Assembly: GCF_000633455.1 (NCBI RefSeq)
Contig: NZ_AYMG01000016.1
Location: 1-64,000 of the forward strand
Source of the DNA: Pedobacter jeongneungensis
Lineage (GTDB): Bacteria > Bacteroidota > Bacteroidia > Sphingobacteriales > Sphingobacteriaceae
Length of the DNA: 64,000 nt
Direction of reading: 5' to 3'
Shown here: positions 9,589-19,088 of the stretch, piece by piece
Layout: each line of letters begins with the position of its first letter
How positions within the stretch are numbered: position 1 is the first letter of the stretch
Made by a program: the position numbers and the translations under genes
The notes under the pieces: generated by a model
The model's input: the letters and a program-made list of their open reading frames with translations, nothing else
The model's database searches: none
What the model was told of the DNA's origin: nothing

Positions 9589-10005
9589 CTAATTATAATC
9601 ATAATTCACCATCCACTGGATCCCGAATTTATCGGTAGCCATACCAAAAAGTGCGTTCCAGAATGTTTTTTCTAAAGCCATGGTAATGGTACCACCTGCA
9701 GACAGGCTATCAAACAGGCGTTTAGCTTCTTCTTCGCTTGTTGCATCAACCGAAAGTGAAATGCCCGTACCAAAGGTTGCCGCTGGCATTGGATTGGTAA
9801 TATCGGTTCCCATTAAAATATTGCCGCCGATGGGTAAAGCGATGTGCATCAATTTTTCCTGATCGCTTGCAGGCATACCATCGCAGCCGGGAGAATCTTT
9901 ATAACGTTGCACGACCAAAAATTCGCCACCAAAAACTGACTTGTAAAAGTTGAATGCTTCTTCTGTGTTCCCGTTAAAATTTAAATACGTGTTAAGTGTT
10001 GCCAT
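9589..10005 (-). CDS. VOC-family PhnB-like glyoxalase protein
   Basis: The 138-aa protein has the PhnB/3-demethylubiquinone methyltransferase-like VOC pattern. It begins LNTYLNFNGNTEEAFNFYKSVFGGEF, has HIALPIGGNILMGTD in the middle, and ends WNALFGMATDKFGIQWMVNYD. Members are small cytoplasmic betaalphabetabetabeta dimers of mostly unknown substrate. Start is ATG at 10005. Confidence 0.92.
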   Translation of the reverse strand: MATLNTYLNFNGNTEEAFNFYKSVFGGEFLVVQRYKDSPGCDGMPASDQEKLMHIALPIGGNILMGTDITNPMPAATFGTGISLSVDATSEEEAKRLFDSLSAGGTITMALEKTFWNALFGMATDKFGIQWMVNYDYN

Positions 10006-10140
10006 TGTTTTGTTTAGTTTATTAGTTAATTCGTCATTAGTTCACTAGTAATTGAAAATTGTTCATTGGGCATTGGTCATGGTTTGATGATTAATAGCCT
10101 TGCGATTAGTCGGCTTCCGACTGCGGACTTCGGACTTCAT

Positions 10141-10548
10141 CTATATTCTCGTCAGTTTTATATCCATCCATGGCACCCAGTTTTTTCCATCAAACTGTTC
10201 CCACAGGCCTTCTATGCTATTGGTTTTAAAATTCCCTTTAAATCTTTCAGTATCAGCAAATATTAAAATGATATCATCGTAAATTTTAAGTGTCGAGATA
10301 GAAATGTTTCCTTCGTTATCGAAAGATTGCGACCTGAAAACATCCTCCATATCATCATAATGGGTAATTTCTAAAGATTGTATTTTCTTCTTGTTAAAGG
10401 TTACCTCTACTTTATGTGTTAAAAAGAAACTGCCATCAATCCATTCGTAAGTATCGGTTCCGGTAATTACTTCGCCAGATTTGGTTAAACCTTCTGTTTT
10501 CCATTTACCGATATAGGGATTTAATAAATCAAGCCTGCTGTTTCTCAT
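10141..10548 (-). CDS. DUF1579-like protein
   Basis: A small beta-rich protein starting MRNSRLDLLNPYIGKWKTEG, with YEWIDGSFFLTHKVEV and a C-terminal EGLWEQFDGKNWVPWMDIKLTR. This resembles the DUF1579 / THAP4-like heme-nitrobindin-type barrel group. I chose ATG at 10548 (135 aa), because the longer frame would start with TTG at 10566 inside the stop of the preceding DinB gene. It follows two DinB-like genes on the same strand, probably one operon. Confidence 0.72.
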   Translation of the reverse strand: MRNSRLDLLNPYIGKWKTEGLTKSGEVITGTDTYEWIDGSFFLTHKVEVTFNKKKIQSLEITHYDDMEDVFRSQSFDNEGNISISTLKIYDDIILIFADTERFKGNFKTNSIEGLWEQFDGKNWVPWMDIKLTRI

Positions 10549-10562
10549 AAATTTAGTTAAAA

Positions 10563-11069
10563 TCAATTGGAATTTAAGCCACTGTAAATGTTTTTTAATT
10601 GGTGGATATGTCGCTGCGTATGATATATCACAAAATAAACAGCTTCCAAACGTGTAAGAAAACCATACCCGGGCAATTCATAGGAGCTACAGGTTTTAGT
10701 TAAATCCAGGTTTCCCGCCGCTTCCGAAATGCCTACCCTAATCTGCTTTAAATTTCCTAACAATTCAGACGGATTGTAGGTCCTATCTTCAGGGTAAATT
10801 TCTTTCGGAGAATCGTACTTCACATTAAAATTCAAAAAATCTTTTTTAATGGTCTCAACCATTAAATCGGCTGGCTTATCTGTCTCCGTTACAGGTCCAT
10901 TAATAACCTGCAAAAAGCCCGAATTCGACAAAACCAGGTGCTCAGCCAATTGCCCTGCAGTCCAGCTGCCCTCAAAAGGCACTTTATTCACTAGTGGGGT
11001 ATCAAATTTTGAGAAAGCGTTTTCCAATGCCAATAAGGTTTCATCAGCTTCTTTAATTAATTTTTCCAT
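10563..11069 (-). CDS. DinB-family protein
   Basis: A 168-aa four-helix-bundle type protein. The DinB_2 pattern is visible: GSWTAGQLAEHLVLSNSG near residue 30 (His at the metal position), and YFVIYHTQRHIHQLKNI near the C-terminus with the two His typical of the metal site. DinB-like proteins include thiol-dependent transferases such as bacillithiol S-transferases; the substrate is unknown here. It lies 3 bases downstream of another DinB gene. Confidence 0.87.
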   Translation of the reverse strand: MEKLIKEADETLLALENAFSKFDTPLVNKVPFEGSWTAGQLAEHLVLSNSGFLQVINGPVTETDKPADLMVETIKKDFLNFNVKYDSPKEIYPEDRTYNPSELLGNLKQIRVGISEAAGNLDLTKTCSSYELPGYGFLTRLEAVYFVIYHTQRHIHQLKNIYSGLNSN

Positions 11070-11072
11070 AGC

Positions 11073-11567
11073 TTACATATAATTCATTCCTGGATAGTTC
11101 AATAATCTCCGCCACAAGGCAATTTGTCCGATGCAGTTTGCATCGCGATAAGTGCTGAAACTGATCATTTCGAAGAGGGTAATTTCCATTCCGGGTATGT
11201 TGAGTTTCTCTTCCAGCTTTTCATCCGTGGCCTGGGTTAGGGCTTCCTGTAACTTTGGAGAAATGTCTTTCCAATCTTTTATAAAATCGGCAAGCGGCGG
11301 ATAAACCGCATCATCGATAATGCCCTTGTTATTAGCAAAAAGTTCATCAGTGATGGATGGAAGATCGATGCCGAACGATTTAGCAAGAAAATATCGCCCC
11401 TGCACTATGCTACCCGTAATCCAGGCGATGTGATTGGCTTTGGTATCCAATCTTTTCTGCGCATCCTTTTCATCTATCCCATCTAAAGCCCTCAATAAAA
11501 AATCTGTCTGCATTTCGTATAATACAATTATGCCGTACATTCTGCTACTGGTTGGTTTGCTTTTCAT
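11073..11567 (-). CDS. DinB-family protein
   Basis: A 164-aa protein of DinB type. It has an N-terminal helix LYEMQTDFLLRALDGIDEKDA, then ANHIAWITGSIVQGRYFLA around residues 45-63 with the first His, and a C-terminal helix with RDANCIGQIALWRRLLNYPG. In the last helix Cys/Gln replace the more usual His-x-x-Gln-His, so metal binding may be incomplete. It is the first gene of the DinB-DinB-DUF1579 run. Confidence 0.8.
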   Translation of the reverse strand: MKSKPTSSRMYGIIVLYEMQTDFLLRALDGIDEKDAQKRLDTKANHIAWITGSIVQGRYFLAKSFGIDLPSITDELFANNKGIIDDAVYPPLADFIKDWKDISPKLQEALTQATDEKLEEKLNIPGMEITLFEMISFSTYRDANCIGQIALWRRLLNYPGMNYM

Positions 11568-11700
11568 ATTATTTTATCAGGTGGTTAGTATAAGAATAAA
11601 GTTAAGACTTAATATTGATGCCTACCCTTGCCGTAAAAGTCAATATTGAGGGGCATTTCAGACAATTTTTATATATTTACTACACTTAAATTTTAACCAA

Positions 11701-12660
11701 ATGATAAAAATAGGCGTTTTAATGCCCCAAAACTTCAGATTATTGAGCGTAGCGGCTATTTTAGATGTTTTTGATACCGTAAATGGATTTTATCGGAAAG
11801 ATGAGCTGGAAACGCCTTTTAATATCAGTTTAATTACTGCTGATGATAAAAATTACAACTTTAGCGAACACCCCTGTATACCTTTACAAAAAGCCACCGA
11901 TCTTGATCTTATTCTGATCCCATCGTTTGCAACCAATGATATTAAGGAATGCATTTCGGCCAATAAAAGTTATATCCCATGGTTGAACAAACAGCATCAA
12001 GCAGGGGCAGAAATCGCAACTTTTTGTACCGGTGCATTTTTACTGGCCGCATCGGGATTGTTGGATGGCAAAGCGGCTACCACACACGTTGATGCCTGTT
12101 CAGCATTTTCTACCGCTTTTCCAAAGGTGCACTTAAAGGCCGATAAAACGGTAACGCAGGATGGTAAACTATTTACCAGCGGAGGTGCTACATCAACCTT
12201 TCATTTATTGCTGCACCTTTTACAGATCCATTGCGGGAAAGATATGGCGGTTAAAGTTGCTAAAATTTTCGCCATCGATATGGACCGTGTAAACCAGTTG
12301 TACTTTAGCACTTTTCAGCCCATCCGTCACCATAATGATGACCTGGTGGCTTCGGCACAGGAAAAAATAGAAAGCAATTATCAGGATGTGGCTACGATTG
12401 AAGAAATGATCAAAGATATTCCATCAAGCAGGAGAAATATTGTGCGCCGCTTTAAACAGGTAATCGGTATCACCCCTATCGAATACCTGCAGCAAACCCG
12501 TATAGAAGCCGCCAAAAAGCTTTTAGAGCAAACGGCACAACAAATGACAGAGGTGATTTTTAATTCCGGTTATAACGACCCGAAAGCATTCAGGAAAGTG
12601 TTCAGAAAATCTGTTGGGATGACGCCGACACAGTATCGGGATAAATTTCAGGCGAGGTAG
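11701..12660 (+). CDS. GlxA-family transcriptional regulator (DJ-1/PfpI + AraC HTH)
   Basis: The 319-aa protein starts with a DJ-1/PfpI-like domain (residues 1-180) containing the nucleophile-elbow-like ATFCTGAFLLAASGLLDGK with Cys near residue 107. An AraC-type double HTH follows (about 215-317), with the typical PIEYLQQTRIEAAKKLLE and GYNDPKAFRKVFRKSVGMTPTQYR segments. Such proteins are amidase-like sensor regulators. It is divergent from the DinB operon, separated by 133 bases, and could regulate it. Confidence 0.93.
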   Translation: MIKIGVLMPQNFRLLSVAAILDVFDTVNGFYRKDELETPFNISLITADDKNYNFSEHPCIPLQKATDLDLILIPSFATNDIKECISANKSYIPWLNKQHQAGAEIATFCTGAFLLAASGLLDGKAATTHVDACSAFSTAFPKVHLKADKTVTQDGKLFTSGGATSTFHLLLHLLQIHCGKDMAVKVAKIFAIDMDRVNQLYFSTFQPIRHHNDDLVASAQEKIESNYQDVATIEEMIKDIPSSRRNIVRRFKQVIGITPIEYLQQTRIEAAKKLLEQTAQQMTEVIFNSGYNDPKAFRKVFRKSVGMTPTQYRDKFQAR

Positions 12661-12860
12661 ATCATGAGATACCGTCATTTCGACCGCAGTGGAGAAATCT
12701 AAGCGTTTTTTTTGAAGCGCAAAACATGTGGTTCTTGGTAAAAGTTCGGTCCCGCTTTTTGGGGGCAGTCCACATGCTTCGCTCCAGGCTTTACGTTCAT
12801 CCGATAGCTATCGGATCGGGGCTATGAATAATTGGTATCTGCTCCAACCACTAAAAAACA
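12661..12860. repeat. Intergenic dyad remnants
   Basis: Between two convergent genes lies a partial family-A dyad (GTCATTTCGACCGCAGTGGA from about 12673) and a palindromic CCGATAGCTATCGG at about 12798-12811, which recurs partly near 23770. No gene is seen. Confidence 0.55.
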
Positions 12861-13730
12861 TTACTGCTTCGAAAAAGCCTGCTGATATTTAAGCGGTGTT
12901 TTTCCGGTTATTTCCCTGAAATATTTATGAAAACTGGTAAAGTTATAAAAACCACAATCGTAACAAATCTCCTTTACTGTTAAATCATTTTCGATCAATA
13001 ATTTACAAGCCTGCCCCACCCTTATTTCGTTCAGAAACTGGGTGTAGGTTTTTCTGCTTTTAGTTTTAAAGAACTTACAGAAAGAATTGGGACTAATTTT
13101 AGCAACTGCAGCAATTTCTTTTAGTTCTATTTTATTTTTGTAATTACTGATGGTATAATTATAAATCGACTGGATCCTGTCTTTCTCGTTTTCCAGAAAA
13201 TTAGGCTTGAATCCTAATGAAACCAATGTTTTTTTCTCTTCGCAATTGGCAATTTCAGTTAAAACTTCCAATAGCTTGATAATCCGCATGGTACCCGTGG
13301 CTTCAATAATGAGTGGCATTAAACCCGCAATCCTTTCTTTAGCGATCCCTAATAGCTGGATCCCCTGTTTAGATTGTGCCAACATTTTTTTAAGTTCCTG
13401 GTTTTCGGGAAGATCAATAAAGGCTGCTCCCAAAAAATCTTCTTTAAAATGGATGGCATAAACATCAACGGATTCTTCCTCTTTTTTCTCAAAAAATTCG
13501 GGATCAAAACGCCAGTAATGCGGCAGATTGCTTCCCAGCAGCACCACATCCCCCTCACTAAAATTTTTAATGCTATCGCCGATAAACTGCGTTCCCCTGC
13601 CTTTTTTAACGTAAATTAGCTCTAAAGCAGAATGGTAATGCCACAGGTTGTTAATATCTGGCATAATATCCCTCCGGGCGCTAAAAGAATCTACGGTATT
13701 GGTAGATACATTAAGTAAATGCGGTTTCAT
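12861..13730 (-). CDS. AraC-family regulator with cupin sensor domain
   Basis: A 289-aa regulator. The N-terminal cupin-like sugar-sensing half (residues 1-130) contains NLWHYHSALELIYVKKGRGTQFIGD and HYWRFDPEFF. The C-terminal AraC HTH pair (about 185-285) has KIELKEIAAVAKISPNSFCKFFK and CGFYNFTSFHKYFREITGKTPLKYQ. It is divergent from the FucP-type transporter gene, so it is the likely inducer-responsive activator of the sugar cluster at 13.97-17.9 kb. Confidence 0.93.
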   Translation of the reverse strand: MKPHLLNVSTNTVDSFSARRDIMPDINNLWHYHSALELIYVKKGRGTQFIGDSIKNFSEGDVVLLGSNLPHYWRFDPEFFEKKEEESVDVYAIHFKEDFLGAAFIDLPENQELKKMLAQSKQGIQLLGIAKERIAGLMPLIIEATGTMRIIKLLEVLTEIANCEEKKTLVSLGFKPNFLENEKDRIQSIYNYTISNYKNKIELKEIAAVAKISPNSFCKFFKTKSRKTYTQFLNEIRVGQACKLLIENDLTVKEICYDCGFYNFTSFHKYFREITGKTPLKYQQAFSKQ

Positions 13731-13970
13731 AATTCTTAAAAAATCAATCTAATATGCAGTAATATTTCGCAATGTATAAAATTGAGCCAATATCATTTAA
13801 TAATTAGATCATAAAGTTAAATTTTTATTAGCACTTAAGGGCTTAATTTGTAAAGCAACAACTAACCAAAAACATAATTATGAAGGTGGGATTATTTATT
13901 CTTTGTTATATCCATCAGCTCTATCCAAAAGTTGCCAATAACCAGCTTAACCAATTATAACCAAACCAAT

Positions 13971-15281
13971 ATGAGCCACACCACAACAACGAATTTTCAG
14001 GTATCCGATACGTCAAAAAATAGCAAGGGATACCTGTTTCCATTAATTTTGGTCACCAGCCTCTTTTTCTTCTGGGGTTTTGTCCATAACCTCGATCCGG
14101 TATTGATTCCGCATTTACGCAAAGCCTTTCAACTGAATGTTTTCGAATCTACCCTGGTCGATTCATCGGTTTTTATCGCCTATTTTTTATTGGCGCTACC
14201 TGCAGGCTACATTATGCGTAAATATGGTTATAAAAGCGGGATCATTTTAGGCTTAATTTTGTTTGCTGTGGGTTGTCTATTGTTTATTCCAGCCGCCAAC
14301 ACCGCACAATACATTTTTTTCCTGGGCGCACTTTTTATCATCGCCTGTGGTTTAACCTTTTTAGAAACGGCTGCAAATCCTTATGTTACCGTACTTGGGC
14401 CGCCAGAAACGGCTACGCAAAGATTAAATTTTTCTCAATCGTTTAATGGTTTAGCCGCTTTTTTAGCTCCGGTTATTGGGGGTAAACTCATTTTTACCGA
14501 AGCAAAATATACCGATGCCCAATTGGCAAAACTACTGCCTTTAGAAAAACAGGCTTACGTGCTTGAAGAAGCCTCAACAGTAAAGGCGCCGTACTTAATT
14601 TTGGGTCTCATAATTATTGTGGTGGCCATTTTATTTATTTTCACCAAACTGCCCGATATCAAAGAAGAAGAAAGTGCCAATGAAAAAAGTAGTTTTGGCC
14701 ATGTATTGGGCCATAGTCATTTGCGTTGGGCCATTATCGGACAGTTTTTTTATGTTGGTGCTCAGGTTTGCGTACTCAGTTTATTTATCAGTTTCGTTAC
14801 CACATCGGCAGGAATCACACAGGATCAAGCAAAATGGTATGCGGGTGCAGCAGGTTTGGCTTTTATGTTAGGTAGGTTTGCCGGAACGTTCTTCATGAGG
14901 TTTGTAGCTCCGCATAGATTGTTAATGTTATACGCCTTAATCAGCGCCGTCCTCACATTAGTTTCCATCTTTTCCAGTGGGATGATCACCGTTTACGCAC
15001 TGATTGGCGTAGCATTTTTTATGTCGATCATGTTCCCAACCATATTCTCTTTAGGAATAGCCGGGTTAGGTAAAGATACCAAACTGGGTTCGTCGCTCAT
15101 TGTAATGTCGATAGTGGGCGGTGCTTTTTTACCACCGATATTGGGTCTGATATCAGATGCCACACACAATATACAATATGGTTATTTAGTGCCTTTCGTT
15201 TGCTTTTTAGTGGTATTTTACTTTGGCTGGAAAGGCTGGAAACCCAACCATATTGAAAAAGAAATAAGTTTAGAAGCATAA
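13971..15281 (+). CDS. fucP: FucP-type sugar:H+ symporter (MFS)
   Basis: A 436-aa, 12-segment MFS permease of the L-fucose/glucose-galactose symporter family. It has FFFWGFVHNLDPVLIPHLRKAFQL after the first segment, an AANPYVTVLGPP block and NFSQSFNGLAAFLAPVIGG, all typical of FucP. The ATG at 13971 is preferred over a TTG 39 bases upstream. It is followed 8 bases later by the dehydratase gene. Substrate is inferred as L-fucose or a similar sugar or sugar acid. Confidence 0.9.
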   Translation: MSHTTTTNFQVSDTSKNSKGYLFPLILVTSLFFFWGFVHNLDPVLIPHLRKAFQLNVFESTLVDSSVFIAYFLLALPAGYIMRKYGYKSGIILGLILFAVGCLLFIPAANTAQYIFFLGALFIIACGLTFLETAANPYVTVLGPPETATQRLNFSQSFNGLAAFLAPVIGGKLIFTEAKYTDAQLAKLLPLEKQAYVLEEASTVKAPYLILGLIIIVVAILFIFTKLPDIKEEESANEKSSFGHVLGHSHLRWAIIGQFFYVGAQVCVLSLFISFVTTSAGITQDQAKWYAGAAGLAFMLGRFAGTFFMRFVAPHRLLMLYALISAVLTLVSIFSSGMITVYALIGVAFFMSIMFPTIFSLGIAGLGKDTKLGSSLIVMSIVGGAFLPPILGLISDATHNIQYGYLVPFVCFLVVFYFGWKGWKPNHIEKEISLEA

Positions 15282-15289
15282 AATTGATA

Positions 15290-16927
15290 ATGAAAAAATT
15301 AGTCATCAGGATTAATAACGCTGATAATGTTTTGGTAGCATTACAGGATTTACCCAAAGGAACAGAAATAGTGCACGAAGGGATTACCTATCTAACTGTT
15401 GATGAAATTCCGGCCAAGCACAAGTTTTTTATGCAGGATATGAAGGGCGGTGATGAAGTAATCATGTATGGTGTTCTGGTTGGTAAAGTCCAGTTTGAGG
15501 TAAAAGCCGGTATGCGCATGAGTATAGAGAACACCAAACATGCTGCCGAACCCTTTGCTTACCGCAATGTTGATTATAAATGGGAAGCCCCGGATGTAAG
15601 CCAATTTGCCGATCGTAAATTTTATGGTTATCACCGTAAAAACGGTGCAGTGGGTACTGCAAATTACTGGTTATTTATTCCAACGGTTTTCTGCGAAAAC
15701 AGAAACCTCGACATCATTAAAGAATCCTTGTATAGCGAATTGGGTTATGCGGTTGATGCACAATATAAATCATATACACACAAACTTGTTCAGGCTTACG
15801 AAAATGGTGAAAGCATCGATAACATCAGTTTCGAACCCAAAGCAGATAAAGCCAACCGTACCTTTAAAAATGTGGATGGGATTAAATTCCTAACACATAA
15901 TGGCGGTTGTGGCGGCACCCGTCAGGATTCGGATACGCTGAGCAAATTGTTGGCTGCTTATGCCAATCACCCCAATGTGGCAGGCGTTACCGTTTTAAGT
16001 TTAGGCTGTCAGCATTTACAGGTAGAAGATTTTAAACGTGATCTTTTTGCGCTCGATCCTGATTTTGATAAACCACTTTTAATTTTCGAGCAGCAAAAAA
16101 CACAGAGTGAAGAGCAATTGATCCAAAATGCAATCAAAAGTACCTTTGAAGGCCTGATGTTTATCAATAAACAACAACGTACAGAAGCCCCTTTAAGCAA
16201 ATTATGCGTAGGCGTAAAATGTGGAGGCAGTGATGGTTTTAGTGGCATTTCTGCCAATCCGGCTGTGGGTTACTGTGCAGATTTATTGGTTGCATTGGGC
16301 GCAAAGGTGTTATCGGCAGAGTTTCCCGAACTTTGTGGCGTGGAACAGGAAATGATCGACAGATCTGTAGACCGGCCCACTGCCGAAAAATTTATTCGCT
16401 TAATGACCGAATATGATGATTTGGCACATAAAGTAGGTTCCGGTTTTTACATGAACCCTTCACCAGGCAACATTAAAGACGGTTTAATAACCGACGCGAT
16501 AAAATCGGCCGGAGCAGCACGAAAGGCAGGTTCTTCTCCCGTGGTTGATGTTTTAGATTATACCGAACCTGCCACTAAACCGGGTTTAAGCCTGGTATGC
16601 ACCCCAGGAAATGATGTAGAGGCTACTACAGGTAAAGCAGCTGCTGGTGCAACGCTTATCCTGTTCACCACGGGTTTGGGTACCCCAACGGGAAACCCGG
16701 TATGCCCAACCATTAAAGTAGCTACCAATTCCGTTCTGGCAAAACGCATGAGCGACATTATCGATATCGATACCGGAGCGGTGATTAACGGCGAAAAAAC
16801 CATTAACGAAATGGGCGAAGACATCTTAGAATATTGCATTAAAGTAGCCAGTGGAGAAGAAATTCCAAAAGCCGTACAGCTTAACCAGGATGATTTTATC
16901 CCCTGGAAAAGAGGAGTAAGCCTTTAA
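15290..16927 (+). CDS. UxaA-family sugar-acid dehydratase (altronate/fuconate type)
   Basis: A 545-aa UxaA-type enzyme with an N-terminal SAF domain (about 1-95) and a catalytic part. Conserved segments include YWLFIPTVFCENRNL, FLTHNGGCGGTRQDSD around residue 200, and LCVGVKCGGSDGFSGISANP. Such enzymes dehydrate D-altronate or related aldonates to 2-keto-3-deoxy acids. ATG at 15290 is chosen over TTG at 15284. Placement between a FucP-type permease and an SDR suggests an aldonate in a non-phosphorylated fucose/altrose-like route; exact substrate unknown. Confidence 0.9.
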   Translation: MKKLVIRINNADNVLVALQDLPKGTEIVHEGITYLTVDEIPAKHKFFMQDMKGGDEVIMYGVLVGKVQFEVKAGMRMSIENTKHAAEPFAYRNVDYKWEAPDVSQFADRKFYGYHRKNGAVGTANYWLFIPTVFCENRNLDIIKESLYSELGYAVDAQYKSYTHKLVQAYENGESIDNISFEPKADKANRTFKNVDGIKFLTHNGGCGGTRQDSDTLSKLLAAYANHPNVAGVTVLSLGCQHLQVEDFKRDLFALDPDFDKPLLIFEQQKTQSEEQLIQNAIKSTFEGLMFINKQQRTEAPLSKLCVGVKCGGSDGFSGISANPAVGYCADLLVALGAKVLSAEFPELCGVEQEMIDRSVDRPTAEKFIRLMTEYDDLAHKVGSGFYMNPSPGNIKDGLITDAIKSAGAARKAGSSPVVDVLDYTEPATKPGLSLVCTPGNDVEATTGKAAAGATLILFTTGLGTPTGNPVCPTIKVATNSVLAKRMSDIIDIDTGAVINGEKTINEMGEDILEYCIKVASGEEIPKAVQLNQDDFIPWKRGVSL

Positions 16928-16987
16928 ATTATGGAAAATGGATGAGGTAAAATGGAAGATGTGAGATTAAGATCTCAAAACAAATTC

Positions 16988-17062
16988 GTCATTCCCGCGC
17001 AGGCGGGAATCTTAAAGTACCTAGCGCTTGGCAATAAGATTCCCAATCTAGTTGGGAATGAT
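16988..17062. repeat. Family-B dyad repeat
   Basis: GTCATTCCCGCGCAGGCGGG opens the left arm and GTTGGGAATGA closes the right; inner GGAATCTTA and AAGATTCCC arms also pair. It lies between the dehydratase and the SDR gene. The same unit is found in full at 40763-40844 and as a half at about 17959-17988. Confidence 0.85.
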
Positions 17063-17148
17063 GCAACTCTCCAACTTATACTTCGTGTTCTCTGTGAAAA
17101 ACTCTGTGTCCTCTGTGGTAAAAAAACAAAATAAAAACCTAACCGAAT

Positions 17149-17931
17149 ATGAATTTAAATTTAGACGGAAAAATAATACTGGTGAGTGGCGGTGCAAAAG
17201 GCATTGGCGCAGCAATTGTTAAGGCTTTAGCCATTGAAAATGCACTTCCTATTATCATTGGCCGAAATGAGGAAGATAACCTGAAAATGCTTCAGGAAGT
17301 AAAAGAACTAGGTTTAAAAGCCGACTATTTTACAGCAGAACTTACCGCACCAGAAAGTTGCAAAACCATTGTTGATGACATTCTTACAAAATACAACAGA
17401 ATAGATGGTTTGGTGAACAATGCGGGAGTAAACGATGGCGTAGGACTAGAAAGCGGCACCTACGAAGCTTTTATGGAATCGCTACATAAAAATGTGGTTC
17501 ATTATTATCTTTTGGCAAAATACGCGCTCCCTGCACTAAAAGAAAGTAAAGGATCTATTTTAAATATTGGCAGTAAAACTGCTGAAACTGGTCAGGGCGG
17601 AACATCTGGTTACGCGGCATCAAACGGAGCCAGAAATGCCTTAACACGTGAATGGGCTGTAGAATTGTTACCATTTAGCATACGTGTAAATGCAATCATC
17701 GTAGCCGAAGCCTGGACGCCATTGTATGAGAAATGGATCAACACTTTTGAAGACCGTGATGAAAAACTGAAAAGCATTACCGATAAAATCCCATTCGAAA
17801 GCCGGATGACTACTGTGGAAGAGATTGCCAACACTGCTGTGTTTTTATTATCGGATAAATCGAGCCACACTACCGGTCAGTTGATCCATGTAGATGGTGG
17901 TTATGTACATTTGGATAGGGCTTTGTTGTAA
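17149..17931 (+). CDS. SDR-family oxidoreductase of sugar-acid cluster
   Basis: A 260-aa SDR with cofactor motif SGGAKGIGAAI (15-25), NNAGV near residue 90 and GQLIHVDGGYVHLDRALL at the end. In the active site the Tyr is present but the usual Lys four residues later is Asn (GYAASNGARNALTREWA). This could be a subfamily feature or loss of classical catalysis. By position it is likely a 2-keto-3-deoxy-aldonate or aldose dehydrogenase of the same pathway. It is separated from the dehydratase by a repeat, so it may still be co-transcribed. Confidence 0.87.
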   Translation: MNLNLDGKIILVSGGAKGIGAAIVKALAIENALPIIIGRNEEDNLKMLQEVKELGLKADYFTAELTAPESCKTIVDDILTKYNRIDGLVNNAGVNDGVGLESGTYEAFMESLHKNVVHYYLLAKYALPALKESKGSILNIGSKTAETGQGGTSGYAASNGARNALTREWAVELLPFSIRVNAIIVAEAWTPLYEKWINTFEDRDEKLKSITDKIPFESRMTTVEEIANTAVFLLSDKSSHTTGQLIHVDGGYVHLDRALL

Positions 17932-17958
17932 AGTACTACGCTCAATTCAATAAGGCGT

Positions 17959-18020
17959 GTCATTCCCGCGGAGGCGGGAATCTTAAAGCTCTTCTCCTCG
18001 GTCTGTGTCTCCACAGACCG
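17959..18020. repeat. Half family-B dyad plus 9-bp hairpin
   Basis: A left half of the family-B repeat is followed by a perfect hairpin CGGTCTGTG/CACAGACCG (17999-18007 with 18012-18020, 4-base loop). No T-tract follows, so a terminator role is uncertain. Confidence 0.6.
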
Positions 18021-18063
18021 AAACCTAAAAAACAATCTGAAATTGGTTTCTTAAGCCATTTCT

Positions 18064-18183
18064 GTCATTCTGAACGCAGTGAAGAATCTTTTATTCTTCG
18101 AAATGGAATATTCGCTTTAATCATAAGCTCACTTGGCTTCAGTGTTTCATAGGGTGGAGATTCTTCGCTACGCTCAGAATGAC
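18064..18183. repeat. Family-C dyad repeat
   Basis: Left arm GTCATTCTGAACGCAGTGAA, right arm TTCGCTACGCTCAGAATGAC, with AAGAATCTTTTATTCTT forming an internal dyad. It sits between the convergent SDR and glycosylase genes. A second nearly identical copy lies at 18884-18993, on the other side of the glycosylase gene. Confidence 0.88.
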
Positions 18184-18187
18184 AACC

Positions 18188-18817
18188 TTACTTTCTCTTC
18201 CTTTCCTCTAAATAAGCGTGCCATAACAGCATCGTGGCGATGGTGCGATAAGGTTTAAACTGATCTGCCACTAATAACACTTCTTCTTTACTTACAGCGG
18301 GTGCCAAACCTTTTATTTTCTTTAAGGAGTTTACCGCAGCCAGATCACCTATCGGGAATATATCGGTATGATGCAGCATAAAAATCAGGTAAATATCTAC
18401 CGTCCAATCGCCGATACCTTTAATACTTTTAAGCTGGTTTCTAATGGATAAATCATCCATCGTTTCCATTTTGCTTAAAGATAAAGCCCCACTGACCAGG
18501 CTTTCGGCCAGATGCCGAACATAAACTGTTTTCTGCCGGCTGAAATAACAATCCCTTAATTCCTGATCGGTAAGCAATAACAAGCGTGCAGGCTTAACCT
18601 CCCCTATTTTTTCTTTTAATTTATTCAACGTGGCTAATGCCGAAGCCAAAGAAACCTGCTGCTCCAAAATAATATGCACTAAAGATTCGAAGGTATTCGG
18701 CCTCGACCAAAACGGCGGATAACCATACCGATTTAAAATCGCCTGTAAATCTGCATCCCTGCTACCCAGTAAATCGCAAAGCTGATAAAAATTGGTCTGA
18801 TCAAATGTTTCGAACAT
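18188..18817 (-). CDS. AlkA-type DNA-3-methyladenine glycosylase
   Basis: A 209-aa HhH-GPD glycosylase. It has FESLVHIILEQQVSLASA in the first helices, the HhH hairpin LKSIKGIGDWTVDIYLIFM, and the catalytic Asp in FPIGDLAAVNSLKKIKG. It excises alkylated purines in base-excision repair. ATG at 18817 is preferred over TTG at 18835. A TATATTTG element, read on the minus strand, lies at 18833-18840 and may be its -7 box. The gene is flanked on both sides by family-C repeats. Confidence 0.9.
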   Translation of the reverse strand: MFETFDQTNFYQLCDLLGSRDADLQAILNRYGYPPFWSRPNTFESLVHIILEQQVSLASALATLNKLKEKIGEVKPARLLLLTDQELRDCYFSRQKTVYVRHLAESLVSGALSLSKMETMDDLSIRNQLKSIKGIGDWTVDIYLIFMLHHTDIFPIGDLAAVNSLKKIKGLAPAVSKEEVLLVADQFKPYRTIATMLLWHAYLEERKRK

Positions 18818-18883
18818 GGAGATGTTTTTATTCAAATATAATAAGGATTAAGGTAGTGTAACCTCTGTCAAAACTTCTTTGCT

Positions 18884-18993
18884 GTCATTCTGAACGCAGT
18901 GAAGAATCTTTTATTCTTCGAAATGAATAATCATAAGCTCATTTGGGTTCTGTATTGCATAGGTTAGAGATTCTTCGCTACGCTCAGAATGAC
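18884..18993. repeat. Family-C dyad repeat, second copy
   Basis: Same arms as the copy at 18064-18183, in the same orientation. The two copies bracket the glycosylase gene as direct repeats about 820 bp apart, which would allow loss of the gene by recombination. Confidence 0.87.
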
Positions 18994-19088
18994 AATAACG
19001 TCATTTCAGCTACAACATAACTCATTTTGGATCATCCAGCCCTTTAAGCATTCCACACCTTTGTGAGGTAATATTTAACTCCATAAAA

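Noticed and set aside
13932..13970. Upstream TTG start for the FucP-type transporter
   Set aside because: The ATG at 13971 fits the family start better; the extra 13 residues are not transporter-like.
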